NCBI GenBank assembly: GCA_002394205.1
Contig: DGTC01000048.1
Span: 1-30,733, forward strand
Length of the DNA stretch: 30,733 nucleotides
DNA from: Lachnospira sp. UBA4346
GTDB taxonomy: Bacteria > Bacillota > Clostridia > Lachnospirales > Lachnospiraceae
Direction: 5' to 3'
The notes under the pieces were generated by a model. It saw nothing but the letters and a program-made list of their open reading frames with translations, was not told where the DNA came from and searched no databases. Of this stretch, positions 1 to 9,139 are shown one piece after another (position 1 is the stretch's first letter; each line of letters begins with the position of its first letter). The position numbers and the translations under genes were made by a program.

Positions 1-1
1 A

Positions 2-760
2 GATAGAGCAAGAGAAATTACAAGATGTTTCTGTGATGATGAATTCACAGGATTTGATAGAGGTGCAAGAAAGCAGGTACATTATGTATGCTTTACAGAT
101 TATGATGTAACAATTGGCAATAAGGAAGTTGCATTTAAGAAGGAAAAGATTACAAATACATTTGGTGAATTCCTTGCAGCACATAATATGACACAGGCTA
201 GAATTGCAGAAACAGAGAAGTATGCACATGTTACATTTTTCTTCAATGGTGGTGTAGAAGAGCCAAATCAGGGAGAAGAACGTATTCTTGTTAAATCACC
301 TAAAGTTGCAACATATGATCTTCAGCCAGAGATGAGTGCCAATGAAGTATGTGATAAATTAGTAGATGCTATTCGTTCTGATAAGTATGATGTAATTATT
401 ACAAACTTTGCAAATCCTGATATGGTTGGACATACAGGTGTTGAAAATGCTGTTGTAAAGGCAATTGAGACAGTAGATGCGTGCGTTGGAAGAGCAGTTG
501 AGGCAATCAAGGAAGTTGATGGAGCAATGTTTATCTGTGCTGACCACGGTAATGCAGAACAGCTTGTTGACTATACAACAAATGAACCGTTTACGGCACA
601 TACAACAAATCCGGTTCCATTTATTCTTGTAAACTATGATTCAGATTATACATTAAAGGAAAATGGTCGTCTTTGTGATATCGTTCCTACATTAATCGAA
701 GTTATGGGAATGGAGAAGCCTGCTGAAATGACAGGTGAGTCATTATTAGTTAGAAAGTAA
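2..760 (+). CDS. gpmI: 2,3-bisphosphoglycerate-independent phosphoglycerate mutase, C-terminal part
   Basis: Interconverts 3- and 2-phosphoglycerate in glycolysis; cytosolic, Mn-dependent member of the alkaline-phosphatase superfamily. The reading frame is open from base 2, so the 5' part of the gene lies outside the window and about 252 residues are visible. The first codons read DRAREITR, a conserved block of the family. Metal-binding motifs follow: NPDMVGHTG (a His/Asp site, about base 412 on) and ADHGNAEQ (about base 540 on), then the C-terminal GRLCDIVPTLIEVMG block. An internal ATG at 188 is not the start, because conserved family sequence runs upstream of it. The gene ends 149 bases before secG, a common Firmicute order. 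The identification is secure; only the N-terminal domain with the catalytic Ser is unseen. Confidence 0.95.
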   Translation, partial: DRAREITRCFCDDEFTGFDRGARKQVHYVCFTDYDVTIGNKEVAFKKEKITNTFGEFLAAHNMTQARIAETEKYAHVTFFFNGGVEEPNQGEERILVKSPKVATYDLQPEMSANEVCDKLVDAIRSDKYDVIITNFANPDMVGHTGVENAVVKAIETVDACVGRAVEAIKEVDGAMFICADHGNAEQLVDYTTNEPFTAHTTNPVPFILVNYDSDYTLKENGRLCDIVPTLIEVMGMEKPAEMTGESLLVRK

Positions 761-805
761 TCTGATGAGCAAAATGCAGTTGCAACACTGTAATTTGTAA
801 TAAAA

Positions 806-845
806 TTCGCAAGTTATTTTTAATAAATAAGAAATAACTTGCGAA
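806..845. terminator. 14-bp perfect inverted repeat after gpmI
   Basis: TTCGCAAGTTATTT (806-819) and its exact complement (832-845) form a 14-bp stem with a 12-nt loop. No T-run follows on the + strand, while the - strand side has TTTTATTAC. It may be a weak or bidirectional terminator or an mRNA-stabilising 3' hairpin between gpmI and secG. Confidence 0.5.
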
Positions 846-909
846 AATGACCAGTTTATGATAAGCTAAAAATATTGTATTAAGTTACATACAAATAGGA
901 GGTGTAGGA

Positions 910-1158
910 ATGTCTGCTGCAGATATAATCAGAATTATATTGATGGTTGTTTTCGTCATTGTATGCGTAATCTTAACGGTTATCGTACTTATGCAGGAAA
1001 GCAAGCAGAGTGGATTATCAGGAGCAATCAGCGGTGCTGCTGATACATACTGGGGTAAGAACAAAGGCCGTTCTATCGAAGGTAAACTTGAAATGTTTAC
1101 TAAGATTTTAGGAGCTGCTTTAATCATACTTGCATTAATATTGAATCTTAATTTCTAA
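910..1158 (+). CDS. secG: Preprotein translocase subunit SecG
   Basis: Small membrane subunit of the SecYEG export channel that helps SecA-driven translocation. The 82-aa protein has two predicted membrane helices, about residues 4-24 and 60-81. They are joined by a loop with MQESKQSGLSGAISG and a GRSIEGKL stretch, matching the conserved loop of SecG. The start is supported by AGGAGGT at 897-903, 6 nt before the ATG. Length is normal for the family. It sits between gpmI and rnr and is closed by its own terminator at 1193-1228, so it is probably mainly monocistronic or a partial read-through unit. Confidence 0.93.
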   Translation: MSAADIIRIILMVVFVIVCVILTVIVLMQESKQSGLSGAISGAADTYWGKNKGRSIEGKLEMFTKILGAALIILALILNLNF

Positions 1159-1192
1159 GCATCAAATGTTGGGTTTGTATGCATAGAATTGT

Positions 1193-1228
1193 AACGCCCT
1201 TGAGAGACTATTTCTTGAGGGCGTTTTC
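1193..1228 (+). terminator. Rho-independent terminator after secG
   Basis: AACGCCCTTGAG (1193-1204) pairs with CTTGAGGGCGTT (1214-1225) using two wobble pairs. The loop is 9 nt and the arm runs into TTTT. It lies 35 nt after the secG stop. Confidence 0.85.
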
Positions 1229-1392
1229 GTATCTGTGAGGAAAAGTGAAGTGGACATTACGTATTTGTTTTGTTGCGTATATTTTGATGAAATAAACGAA
1301 TCATATAGGCTTCTATGGTGTGTAAGAAGTGTTTTTTTGGTTTGTAAGGTAATACTTGGATATAGATGATAGGAATTACAGGAGAAAGTAAA

Positions 1393-3525
1393 ATGGATAG
1401 AGAATCATTAGAAAAGAGAAAAAAAGTGATTGCAGATTTAATTCTGCATAATGAGTTTTATGTACCAATGAAGACCAAAGAAATGGCAATTCTTTTAAAT
1501 ATACCAAAGAGCCAGCGTAGTGAATTACAGGAAGTGTTGGATTCCCTGCTTCATGATGGGACAATTGGTGTAACAAAAAAAGGAAAGTACTGCAAGCCGG
1601 AGACAACCGCACTTGTTGGTGTATTTGAAAGTACCAAAAGAGGCTTTGGGTTTGTTACGGTTGAGGGCAGAGAAGACGATATTTTTATCAAAGAAGCTGA
1701 TTGCAATGGTGCATTTCATATGGATAAGGTTCGCGTAGCAATTACAGAAGAAAAGAAAGGCAGTCGTCGATGTGAAGGTAAGATTATTGGGATTTTGGAA
1801 CATCAGATTAAAGAAATTGTCGGTACATTCCAAAAGAGCAAGACGTACGGTTTTGTTATTTCGGATAATCCGAAGATTGGATATGATATTTTTGTTCCAA
1901 AAGAACGTTGCAGTGGTGCAGTAAGTGGACATAAAGTTGTTGTGAAGATTGTGAATTATGGCAGTCATGGTAAGAATCCGGAAGGTGTTGTAAAAGAAAT
2001 TATTGGACATATTAATGATCCGGGTACTGATATTATGTCAATTATTAAGGCTTATGAACTTCCTGTAGAATTTCCGACAAATGTAATGGATTATTTGAAA
2101 AATATTCCGGATACTGTTGATGAAAAAGATAAAGCAGGTCGTGTAGATTTACGTGCATTAAATACCGTTACGATTGATGGGGAAGATGCAAAAGATTTAG
2201 ATGATGCCATTACGATTTCTAAAGAAGGGGATATGTATCATTTGGGGGTGCACATAGCAGATGTCAGCCATTATGTTACTGAGAAAAGTGTGCTTGATAA
2301 AGAGGCATATAAACGCGGTACAAGTGTGTATCTTGTGGATCGTGTCATTCCAATGCTTCCGCATCAGCTATCCAATGGAATCTGCTCACTGAATGAAGGC
2401 TGTGATCGTTTGACACTGAGCTGTTTGATGGACATTGACAGCAAAGGAAATGTTGTAGGGCATCGAATTTGTGAATCTGTTATATGTGTCACAAGAAGAA
2501 TGAGTTATACAAGTGTCAAAAAGATTTTGATAGATGAAGATGCGGCGGAAATTGAAAAGTATCAGGAATTGGTTCCGGATTTTCATTTGATGCAGGAACT
2601 TGCGGATATTTTGCGTAAGAAACGTTTTAAACGTGGTTCAATTGATTTTGATTTTCCAGAAACAAAGATTACACTTGATGAACAGGGAAAGCCAATTGAT
2701 ATTCAGCCGTATGAACGTAATACGGCAACGAAGATTATTGAAGACTTTATGTTAATTGCAAATGAAACGGTTGCTGAGGATATGTTCTGGCAGGAATTAC
2801 CATTTCTTTACAGAAGTCATGAGAATCCAGATCCGGAAAAGATTCAGAAACTTGCTACATTTATTAATAATTTTGGTTACAATATTAAACATGGAGATGA
2901 AGAAATCCATCCGAAGGAATTGCAGAAATTATTAGCAAAGATTGAAGGAACACAGGAAGATATGATGATTAGCAGACTGACGCTTCGCTCCCTTAAACGT
3001 GCTAGATATACAACAGACTGTGTTGGACATTTTGGTCTGGCTGCAAAATATTATTGTCATTTTACATCCCCAATTCGCAGATATCCGGATTTGCAGATTC
3101 ATCGGATTATCAAAGAAAATTTACATGGTGGATTAAAGGAAAAACGTCGTCAGCATTATGAACAGATTCTTCCGGATGTGGCGACACATACGAGTACGAC
3201 AGAACGACGTGCAGACGATGCAGAACGTGATACGGATAAGCAGAAGATGGTGGAATATATGTCTGATCACATTGGAGCGGTGTATGAAGGTGTTATTTCA
3301 AGTATTACAAGCTGGGGTATTTATGTGGAACTTCCAAATACGATTGAAGGAATGATTTCTGCTGCAAATTTGACAGATGGATTTTATGTATATGATGAAA
3401 ATCATTATGAATTAGTCAATGAAACAACCAATCGTACATTCCGTTTAGGAGAAAAGATTCGCGTACAGGTGGCAGGTACGGATAAAATATTGCGAACCAT
3501 TGATTTTGTATTGCCGGAAGATTAA
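1393..3525 (+). CDS. rnr: Ribonuclease R (3'-5' exoribonuclease, RNB family)
   Basis: Processive, Mg-dependent 3'-5' exoribonuclease that degrades structured RNA and works with tmRNA/SmpB in removing faulty mRNA. The 710-aa protein shows, in order: an N-terminal winged helix (about 1-70), two cold-shock-like OB domains (about 71-210), the RNB catalytic domain (about 248-580) and a C-terminal S1 domain (about 628-706). The catalytic segment IDGEDAKDLDDA has the four expected aspartates at 262, 268, 270 and 271. FTSPIRRYPDL is a further RNB signature. I chose ATG 1393, preceded by AGGAGA at 1380-1385; an ATG nine codons upstream has no ribosome binding site. smpB follows 112 nt later, the usual rnr-smpB pairing in Firmicutes. 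Confidence 0.96.
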   Translation: MDRESLEKRKKVIADLILHNEFYVPMKTKEMAILLNIPKSQRSELQEVLDSLLHDGTIGVTKKGKYCKPETTALVGVFESTKRGFGFVTVEGREDDIFIKEADCNGAFHMDKVRVAITEEKKGSRRCEGKIIGILEHQIKEIVGTFQKSKTYGFVISDNPKIGYDIFVPKERCSGAVSGHKVVVKIVNYGSHGKNPEGVVKEIIGHINDPGTDIMSIIKAYELPVEFPTNVMDYLKNIPDTVDEKDKAGRVDLRALNTVTIDGEDAKDLDDAITISKEGDMYHLGVHIADVSHYVTEKSVLDKEAYKRGTSVYLVDRVIPMLPHQLSNGICSLNEGCDRLTLSCLMDIDSKGNVVGHRICESVICVTRRMSYTSVKKILIDEDAAEIEKYQELVPDFHLMQELADILRKKRFKRGSIDFDFPETKITLDEQGKPIDIQPYERNTATKIIEDFMLIANETVAEDMFWQELPFLYRSHENPDPEKIQKLATFINNFGYNIKHGDEEIHPKELQKLLAKIEGTQEDMMISRLTLRSLKRARYTTDCVGHFGLAAKYYCHFTSPIRRYPDLQIHRIIKENLHGGLKEKRRQHYEQILPDVATHTSTTERRADDAERDTDKQKMVEYMSDHIGAVYEGVISSITSWGIYVELPNTIEGMISAANLTDGFYVYDENHYELVNETTNRTFRLGEKIRVQVAGTDKILRTIDFVLPED

Positions 3526-3637
3526 TTGACGATTAGAAGCGTTTTTGTTTATTTAGAAAAAATGTATAAAGGGGATTTTGTATGATAATAAAGATATGCA
3601 GGATTCCCTATAAAATTTAAAGAGGAAGGGTATTTTT

Positions 3638-4111
3638 ATGGCGAAAGGAAAAGAAGCAGGAAATCGTCTGATTGCAAATAATAAAAAGGCGTATTTTGAT
3701 TACTTTATAGAAGAAAAGTTTGAAGCAGGACTGGTGCTTCATGGAACAGAAGTAAAATCGTTACGACTTGGAAAATGTTCAATTAAAGAAGCGTATGTTC
3801 AGATTTTAAACGGAGAAATATATATTAATAATATGAATATTACACCTTATGAAAAAGGGAATATTTTTAATAAAGATCCGCTTCGTCCAAAGAAGTTGTT
3901 ATTGCATCAATACGAGATTAATAAATTAGCAGGGGAAATCAGTCAGCAGGGTTATACGATTGTACCGTTACAGGTTTATTTAAAAAATGGTCGTGTGAAG
4001 ATTGAAATTGGTCTTGCACGTGGTAAGAAGAATTATGATAAGAGAGAATCCATCGCAAAAAAAGATCAAAAAAGAGAGGCACAAAAGGAATTTAAATTGC
4101 GAAATTTATAA
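3638..4111 (+). CDS. smpB: SsrA-binding protein SmpB
   Basis: Binds tmRNA and delivers it to stalled ribosomes during trans-translation. The 157-aa length is typical. Visible signatures are NRLIANNKKAYFDYF, the GTEVKSLRLGKCSIKEAY block of the OB-fold core, and the basic C-terminal tail KKDQKREAQKEFK that enters the mRNA channel. A GGAAGGG ribosome binding site precedes the ATG by about 8 nt. It follows rnr on the same strand. The tmRNA gene ssrA, often just downstream in Firmicutes, is not recognisable in the next 300 nt and must be elsewhere. Confidence 0.97.
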   Translation: MAKGKEAGNRLIANNKKAYFDYFIEEKFEAGLVLHGTEVKSLRLGKCSIKEAYVQILNGEIYINNMNITPYEKGNIFNKDPLRPKKLLLHQYEINKLAGEISQQGYTIVPLQVYLKNGRVKIEIGLARGKKNYDKRESIAKKDQKREAQKEFKLRNL

Positions 4112-4421
4112 AACTTTGATTGTATATTGACATGCTGATTACATGTAAAAATTATTGAAAATAAGCGTGGTATCAATCTGATGTCTAAGATAACAGATGA
4201 ATTTAAAGAAATAATAAGTGTGATTTGATATAACAAAAAGTTATGGCAGAGATAAAAATTAGATATTATACAAGACAAGCGTTCCATGATATTCTATATT
4301 CACGAAGCACATCAACAGCAAATACAGGGGATAATTGTTGTGTTTCAATAATAAGAGTGTGCACATTTTATTTAGGAAAATAAAAGATTAAGCGTTGAAT
4401 GATAGAAAGAGAGGAACCGTT
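4112..4421 (+). other. 310-nt intergenic stretch before the MetE-like gene
   Basis: No gene is supported here. I looked for ssrA and for a SAM (S-box) riboswitch, which precedes the related B. subtilis yxjG/yxjH genes, and saw neither. A TTGACA at 4127-4132 with AATTAT 17 nt downstream (4150-4155) is a possible weak promoter; ACATG/CATGT arms flank the -35 end. If used, the leader would be about 260 nt with only short scattered stems. Confidence 0.4.
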
Positions 4422-5537
4422 ATGAGTATACAGACACCATTTCGTTTTGACCACGTGGGAAGTTTTTTAAGACCGGATTATTTAAAACAGGCAAGAGTTG
4501 ATTATGAAGCCGGAAAAATCACAAAAGAAGAATTAACGCAGATTGAGAATCGCGCGATTACAGAGCTGGTTGCCAAAGAAAAAGAAGTAGGAATTCATGC
4601 CATTACAGATGGCGAATTTCGCAGAGCAACATGGCACTTGGATTTTATGTGGGGCTTTGATGGAGTAGGCCATCACAAGACGGAGCAGGGGCTTCCATTT
4701 CATGGTGAAGCAGCAATGATTGATGATACATATTTGACTGGCAAAGTTTCGCTGGCAAATGAACATCCATTTATAGAGCATTTTAAGTTCTTAAAGCAGT
4801 TTGAAGATGAAAATACAATTGCCAAACTGACGATTCCGGCGCCGGCACAGTTTTTAGAACAGATGATTATGCCATTTGCATGGGAACACTCAAAGCAATT
4901 TTATGATACACAGGAAGAACTTGCACAGGACATAGCAAATGGATATCGTAAGTTTATTCAGGATGTATATGCTGTAGGTTGTAGAAATCTTCAGTTTGAT
5001 GATTGTTCCTGGGGAATGTTGGTTGATCCGAGAGCTTGTGAAATTTTTGGCACAGATGAAGACGGTTTAGAAAAGATAAAAGAGCAGCTGCTTGCGATTA
5101 ATAATGCGGCAATAGAAGGCAAGCCAGAAGATTTGGTTATCAACACGCATGTATGTCGTGGAAATTTCCATTCTACATATGCAAGCAGTGGTGCTTATGA
5201 TTCTGTTGCACAGACACTTTTTGCAAAAGAAGATGTAAATGCATTTTATTTGGAATATGATGACGAACGTTCTGGCGGATTTGAACCGTTACAGGCAGTC
5301 CCGGAGGAAAAAGGCGTTGTATTGGGACTTATTACAACGAAGTCTCCAAAACTTGAAGATAAAAAGCAGATTATTGATAGAATTAAAAAGGCAAGTAAGT
5401 ATGTTCCGTTAAATAGATTATACTTAAGTCCACAGTGTGGCTGTGCTTCCTGTGAAATTGGAAACAAACTGACGGAGGAAGAACAGTGGAATAAATTACG
5501 TCTTGTAAAAGAAATTGCCGACGAAGTGTGGGCATAG
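4422..5537 (+). CDS. MetE C-terminal-like methyltransferase (YxjG/YxjH family)
   Basis: Likely a cobalamin-independent, zinc-dependent methyl transfer enzyme acting on homocysteine or another thiol; the methyl donor is unknown. The 371-aa protein is a single TIM-barrel domain equal to the C-terminal half of MetE. It lacks the N-terminal MetE domain, as is normal for YxjG-type proteins. The four zinc ligands can be assigned: H243 and C245 in NTHVCRGNF, E278 in YLEYDDERSG, and C339 in LSPQCGCAS. The N-terminus FDHVGSFLRP and ITDGEFRR at 61-68 are family signatures. ATG 4422 is chosen because AGAGAGG lies 7 nt upstream; an ATG at 4395 lacks a site. No SAM riboswitch is seen upstream. Family is secure, substrate is not. 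Confidence 0.85.
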   Translation: MSIQTPFRFDHVGSFLRPDYLKQARVDYEAGKITKEELTQIENRAITELVAKEKEVGIHAITDGEFRRATWHLDFMWGFDGVGHHKTEQGLPFHGEAAMIDDTYLTGKVSLANEHPFIEHFKFLKQFEDENTIAKLTIPAPAQFLEQMIMPFAWEHSKQFYDTQEELAQDIANGYRKFIQDVYAVGCRNLQFDDCSWGMLVDPRACEIFGTDEDGLEKIKEQLLAINNAAIEGKPEDLVINTHVCRGNFHSTYASSGAYDSVAQTLFAKEDVNAFYLEYDDERSGGFEPLQAVPEEKGVVLGLITTKSPKLEDKKQIIDRIKKASKYVPLNRLYLSPQCGCASCEIGNKLTEEEQWNKLRLVKEIADEVWA

Positions 5538-5611
5538 TCTTGCAAAAAGTCTCGAAGTTGCATATAATAGAGTTCGTTTGTTACCTATGTATACAATGGA
5601 GGAACAGTTCG

Positions 5612-7108
5612 ATGAACACATGCGTGAAAATAAATAAAAGATTTTTTGTATACACTGGGCTGTTATTGCTGTCCAGTGTATTGCTGTTATTATTATTTAA
5701 TGGAGATTCACCCTTATATTTTATGAATTTGGCACCGGATAATACGGTCTATAAAGCGGTTGCTAAACGAATGTTAAAAGGAGATATTTTATACAAGGAT
5801 ATCTATGAACATAAAGGGTTATATTTATATTTTTATTATATTGTAAAAGAATTAATTCCGGCATTTGCTGTTGAGGTTGTACTGGATTTTGTATTTATCT
5901 TTTTGGCATATCAGTCACTGCATTTGTTTTTTAATGAATGGATTTCATTTTTATGTGTGTTATTGGTTCAAGTTATTGATAAAGGAACCGGGTATTTGTA
6001 TCATTTCGGCGGACAGTCAGAGACATTAGGAAAGTTCCTGATTATGTATATAATTTATATGGTTCTAAAGAATTATCGTCGATTTGCAGAAGAACTGATT
6101 GAGCCGAAGATTTGTTTTAAAATTGGAATCCTTACAGCGGTTCTTTTTTTTATAAAATATACGATGACTGTATTTGTATTGGCATTTGCTTTGACAGTTG
6201 CCATTTGTTGTGTAAAAAGACATCAGTTTCGTAAATTGCTGCATTATATAGGAATGTTTCTTACAGGATTTTTGGCGGGTGCGATACCGGCACTTATATA
6301 TTTTGGCATAACAGGTGCATTTGAAGAATTTGCAAGAATATATTTGTATGATGTTAGTTTTCAATACGAGCCTACGGATATGAATATGTGGCCGATTGTT
6401 ATTGTGATATTATTTAGTTTATTTATTACATTATCGCTCAAAAGAAATATTATTGTAATTGATATGTTGTTTGTTTCATGCGCAGCGGCACTTGTGTTTA
6501 CTACGGTTGCAACAAGAGTTTATTATTTTGGGGTGTATCCGTCTTTTCTTGTGTTATTATTTGTTGGTGGAGAACGGATTATTCAATTTGTAGAAGCATA
6601 TTTTATGGAGCATCGTGCATATATTCGTGCCATTGCGGGAATGGTATATATTAGTGTGTTGGTTGCCTGGCCAATTGCATTTCATGCAAAAATGGATTTT
6701 ATGACATTGCCGGGATTCCAGAACGTAGAAGAAGGATGTGATGGAAGTCTTTATGATGTAGTAGAACGTATTAATGAGAGCGATGATAAGAGCTTTCTTT
6801 CCAGAACAGATAATTGTATTGTTTATTTACAGACAGGACAATTGCCTGATACAAAGTATTTTATCAATTATAATATGGTGTTGGAACAGCATTTTTCAGC
6901 ATACGCACGCGCCTGTTATAAAGAAGCGAATAACTATGTTAATGATGCATTTAACACATATATCGATGAAGGCTCGCACAAATTTGTTTTGCAATATGCC
7001 TGTAATTATATTAATATGAAATTATATAAGAAGGTCGGAACATATTGCAGTAACAGTAATTATGGAAAAAAAGAAATTTGGATTCTGTATGAACGCAGAG
7101 ATTCATAA
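5612..7108 (+). CDS. Multi-pass membrane protein, probable GT-C-type glycosyltransferase
   Basis: A 498-aa integral membrane protein with roughly ten hydrophobic segments. Residues 11-29 form the first helix. It is followed by an extracytoplasmic loop with an acidic residue (PDN, D43) and AVAKRMLKGDILYKDIYEHKG. That arrangement, an Asp shortly after helix 1 and a conserved amphipathic loop, is typical of polyprenyl-phosphate-sugar-dependent GT-C enzymes (GT39/RgtB-like). The last 120 residues look soluble. ATG 5612 has GGAGG 9 nt upstream; the open frame starts earlier at a GTG with no site. Donor and acceptor cannot be told from sequence, and there are no sugar-pathway neighbours. A hairpin terminator follows at 7114-7195. 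Confidence 0.6.
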   Translation: MNTCVKINKRFFVYTGLLLLSSVLLLLLFNGDSPLYFMNLAPDNTVYKAVAKRMLKGDILYKDIYEHKGLYLYFYYIVKELIPAFAVEVVLDFVFIFLAYQSLHLFFNEWISFLCVLLVQVIDKGTGYLYHFGGQSETLGKFLIMYIIYMVLKNYRRFAEELIEPKICFKIGILTAVLFFIKYTMTVFVLAFALTVAICCVKRHQFRKLLHYIGMFLTGFLAGAIPALIYFGITGAFEEFARIYLYDVSFQYEPTDMNMWPIVIVILFSLFITLSLKRNIIVIDMLFVSCAAALVFTTVATRVYYFGVYPSFLVLLFVGGERIIQFVEAYFMEHRAYIRAIAGMVYISVLVAWPIAFHAKMDFMTLPGFQNVEEGCDGSLYDVVERINESDDKSFLSRTDNCIVYLQTGQLPDTKYFINYNMVLEQHFSAYARACYKEANNYVNDAFNTYIDEGSHKFVLQYACNYINMKLYKKVGTYCSNSNYGKKEIWILYERRDS

Positions 7109-7113
7109 TCATG

Positions 7114-7201
7114 AAAACACTTTAGATAACTTTCTTCTAATATGTATTCCAATTCATTGCAAGGGGGATATACGAAGGCTAATCTAAAGTGTTTTATTTT
7201 T
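7114..7201 (+). terminator. Long-arm hairpin terminator with structured 54-nt loop
   Basis: AAAACACTTTAGAT (7114-7127) and its exact complement (7182-7195) form a 14-bp stem, followed by ATTTTTTGG. The 54-nt loop is itself foldable: TGTATTCC can pair with GGGATATA, and CTTC with GAAG outside it. It starts 5 nt after the membrane protein's stop codon. Confidence 0.7.
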
Positions 7202-7498
7202 TGGAGTTTGCTTATAAAATTGAGAATTTGTTGCCAATGGATGTTTGACAGCATCTTTTGATACCCGAATCGTATAAGATAAATATATTGTATAATAATT
7301 ACAAAACAAGTGGAAAATTCAATTATAAAATAAATATAAAATGATAAAAATGTTGTAGATACAACAGAAATGTTGTTGAGAATCAAATATACTCTTATCA
7401 TACCAACGAGGTAAATGCAATCGGATTAAGTCCGGTTTTGCAAAATAAAGTTACTATTGTGAAGTGAAAAAGGGAGGGCATCCCGGAAAGAGGTATCT
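7202..7498 (+). promoter_or_regulatory. hcp upstream region with a palindromic operator candidate
   Basis: No gene is supported. TGTTGTA-GA-TACAACA (7351-7366) is a 16-bp palindrome with 7-bp perfect arms, 132 nt before the hcp start; a partial copy, TGTTGTTG, follows at 7371. Its size suits a dimeric regulator such as a Crp/Fnr-family protein (HcpR-like). That is inference, as the sequence does not match a consensus I can name with certainty. TATAAT-like sequence lies near 7285-7295, but no convincing -35 was found. Confidence 0.45.
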
Positions 7499-9094
7499 AT
7501 GGATAAGAAGATGTTTTGTTTTCAGTGTGAGCAGACTGCTGGTTGTACAGGATGTACAGGCGGAGCAGGTGTTTGCGGAAAGAGTGCGAACACAGCAAAG
7601 TTACAGGATGAATTAACAGGCGCATTAATCGGTCTTGCAAAGGCTTGTGGAAATAATGAAAAGACAGCTGATACAGACCGCATCATTATTGAAGGGTTAT
7701 TTACAACGATTACAAACGTAAACTTCAATGATGAAACATTAACAGATATGATAGCAAGCGTTCGTGCAGAAAAAGAAAAAATCGTTCCTGGTTGTGCAGT
7801 ATGCGACAGCAGATGCGGTAATACAGATGAATATGATATGAATCAACTGTGGGATGCAAATGAAGATATTCGTTCGTTGAAGTCTTTGATTCTTTTCGGT
7901 ATTCGTGGAATGGCAGCATATGCATATCATGCAATGGTATTAGGTTATGCAGATGATTCTGTGAATACATTCTTCTACAAGGCATTATCTGTAATCAGCT
8001 ATGATCTCGGTATGGAAGATTTGCTGCCGGTTGTATTAGAAGTTGGAGAAGTGAACTTAAAGTGCATGGAATTGCTTGACCGTGCAAATACAACGAGCTA
8101 CGGAACTCCGGTACCTACAAAGGTTTCTTTAAGTGTTGAAAAAGGACCGTTTATTGTTGTAACAGGTCATGACTTAAAGGATTTAGAGTTGTTATTAGAG
8201 CAGACAAAGGATAAGGGCATTAACATCTATACACATGGAGAAATGCTTCCGGCACATGCTTATCCGGAATTAAAGAAGTATTCTCATTTGAAGGGGAACT
8301 TCGGTACAGCATGGCAGAATCAGCAGAAGGAATTTGATAATATGCCTGGTGCGGTATTATTTACAACAAACTGCTTGATGCCAGTGAAGCCAAGTTATGC
8401 AGATCGTGTATTTACAACAGAAGTTGTGTCTTATCCGGAGATGATTCATATCGGAGAAGATAAAGATTTCACACCGGTTATTGAAAAGGCTTTGGAACTT
8501 GGCGGATATGATGAAGACCAGCACAGAACAGGTATCAATGGCGGCGAGTATGTAATGACAGGTTTTGGTCATGGTACGGTTCTTGGTGTTGCAGACAAGG
8601 TAATTGATGCAGTAAAGAACGGAGACATTAGTCATTTCTTCTTGGTTGGCGGTTGTGATGGAGCAAGACCGGGCAGAAATTATTACACAGAATTCGTAAA
8701 ACAGACACCAAAGGATTCTATTATCTTAACACTTGCTTGTGGTAAGTATCGTTTCAATGATTTAGATTTAGGTGACATCGGTGGACTTCCAAGAATTATG
8801 GATATGGGTCAGTGTAATGATGCATATAGTGCGATTCAGGTAGCACTTGCACTTGCAAAGGCATTTGACTGCGGCGTGAATGATTTACCACTTTCTATGG
8901 TGCTTTCATGGTATGAGCAGAAGGCTGTATGTATCTTACTTACATTATTACACTTAGGAATTAAGGATATTCGCTTAGGTCCAACACTTCCAGCATTTAT
9001 TTCACCAAATGTATTAAATGTACTTGTGGAGAATTATAACATTGCACCAACAACAACTCCGGAAGAAGATTTGGCACAGATTTTGGGGAAGTAA
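7499..9094 (+). CDS. hcp: Hybrid cluster protein (hydroxylamine reductase / NO reductase)
   Basis: Anaerobic iron-sulfur enzyme that reduces hydroxylamine and nitric oxide, protecting cells from nitrosative stress. The 531-aa protein carries the N-terminal cubane cluster cysteines C7, C10, C19 and C26. It has a complete set of hybrid-cluster ligands: H224 (VTGHDL), E248 (THGEML), C292 (NCLMP), C386 (GGCDGARPGRN), C414 (LACGKYRF), C439 (GQCNDAY), and E473 and K475 (SWYEQKAV). An additional trio C99, C102 and C106 (GCAVCDSRCG) is not part of the canonical set. AGAGG at 7490-7494 sits close to the ATG. No hcr reductase gene follows; the next gene is unrelated. A palindrome at 7351-7366 may control it and a terminator follows at 9140-9197. 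Confidence 0.96.
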   Translation: MDKKMFCFQCEQTAGCTGCTGGAGVCGKSANTAKLQDELTGALIGLAKACGNNEKTADTDRIIIEGLFTTITNVNFNDETLTDMIASVRAEKEKIVPGCAVCDSRCGNTDEYDMNQLWDANEDIRSLKSLILFGIRGMAAYAYHAMVLGYADDSVNTFFYKALSVISYDLGMEDLLPVVLEVGEVNLKCMELLDRANTTSYGTPVPTKVSLSVEKGPFIVVTGHDLKDLELLLEQTKDKGINIYTHGEMLPAHAYPELKKYSHLKGNFGTAWQNQQKEFDNMPGAVLFTTNCLMPVKPSYADRVFTTEVVSYPEMIHIGEDKDFTPVIEKALELGGYDEDQHRTGINGGEYVMTGFGHGTVLGVADKVIDAVKNGDISHFFLVGGCDGARPGRNYYTEFVKQTPKDSIILTLACGKYRFNDLDLGDIGGLPRIMDMGQCNDAYSAIQVALALAKAFDCGVNDLPLSMVLSWYEQKAVCILLTLLHLGIKDIRLGPTLPAFISPNVLNVLVENYNIAPTTTPEEDLAQILGK

Positions 9095-9139
9095 TTAGAG
9101 TGACCAGATCATAAAATAATTAGATATGTTATTGTTATG

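Noticed and set aside
1366..1392. Nine-codon N-terminal extension of RNase R
   Set aside because: The AGGAGA ribosome binding site lies inside this extension and points to ATG 1393.
1525..2010. 161-codon - strand open frame inside rnr
   Set aside because: It is the antisense shadow of conserved RNase R codons, with no start site and no family resemblance.
4112..4421. Possible ssrA (tmRNA) gene after smpB, or an S-box riboswitch before the MetE-like gene
   Set aside because: No tRNA-like 3' end with TTCGA arm, no tag ORF and no S-box conserved core could be found.
7060..7401. 113-codon - strand open frame between the membrane protein and hcp
   Set aside because: It runs through a terminator hairpin and AT-rich spacer, has no ribosome binding site and low-complexity I/F/Y-rich composition.
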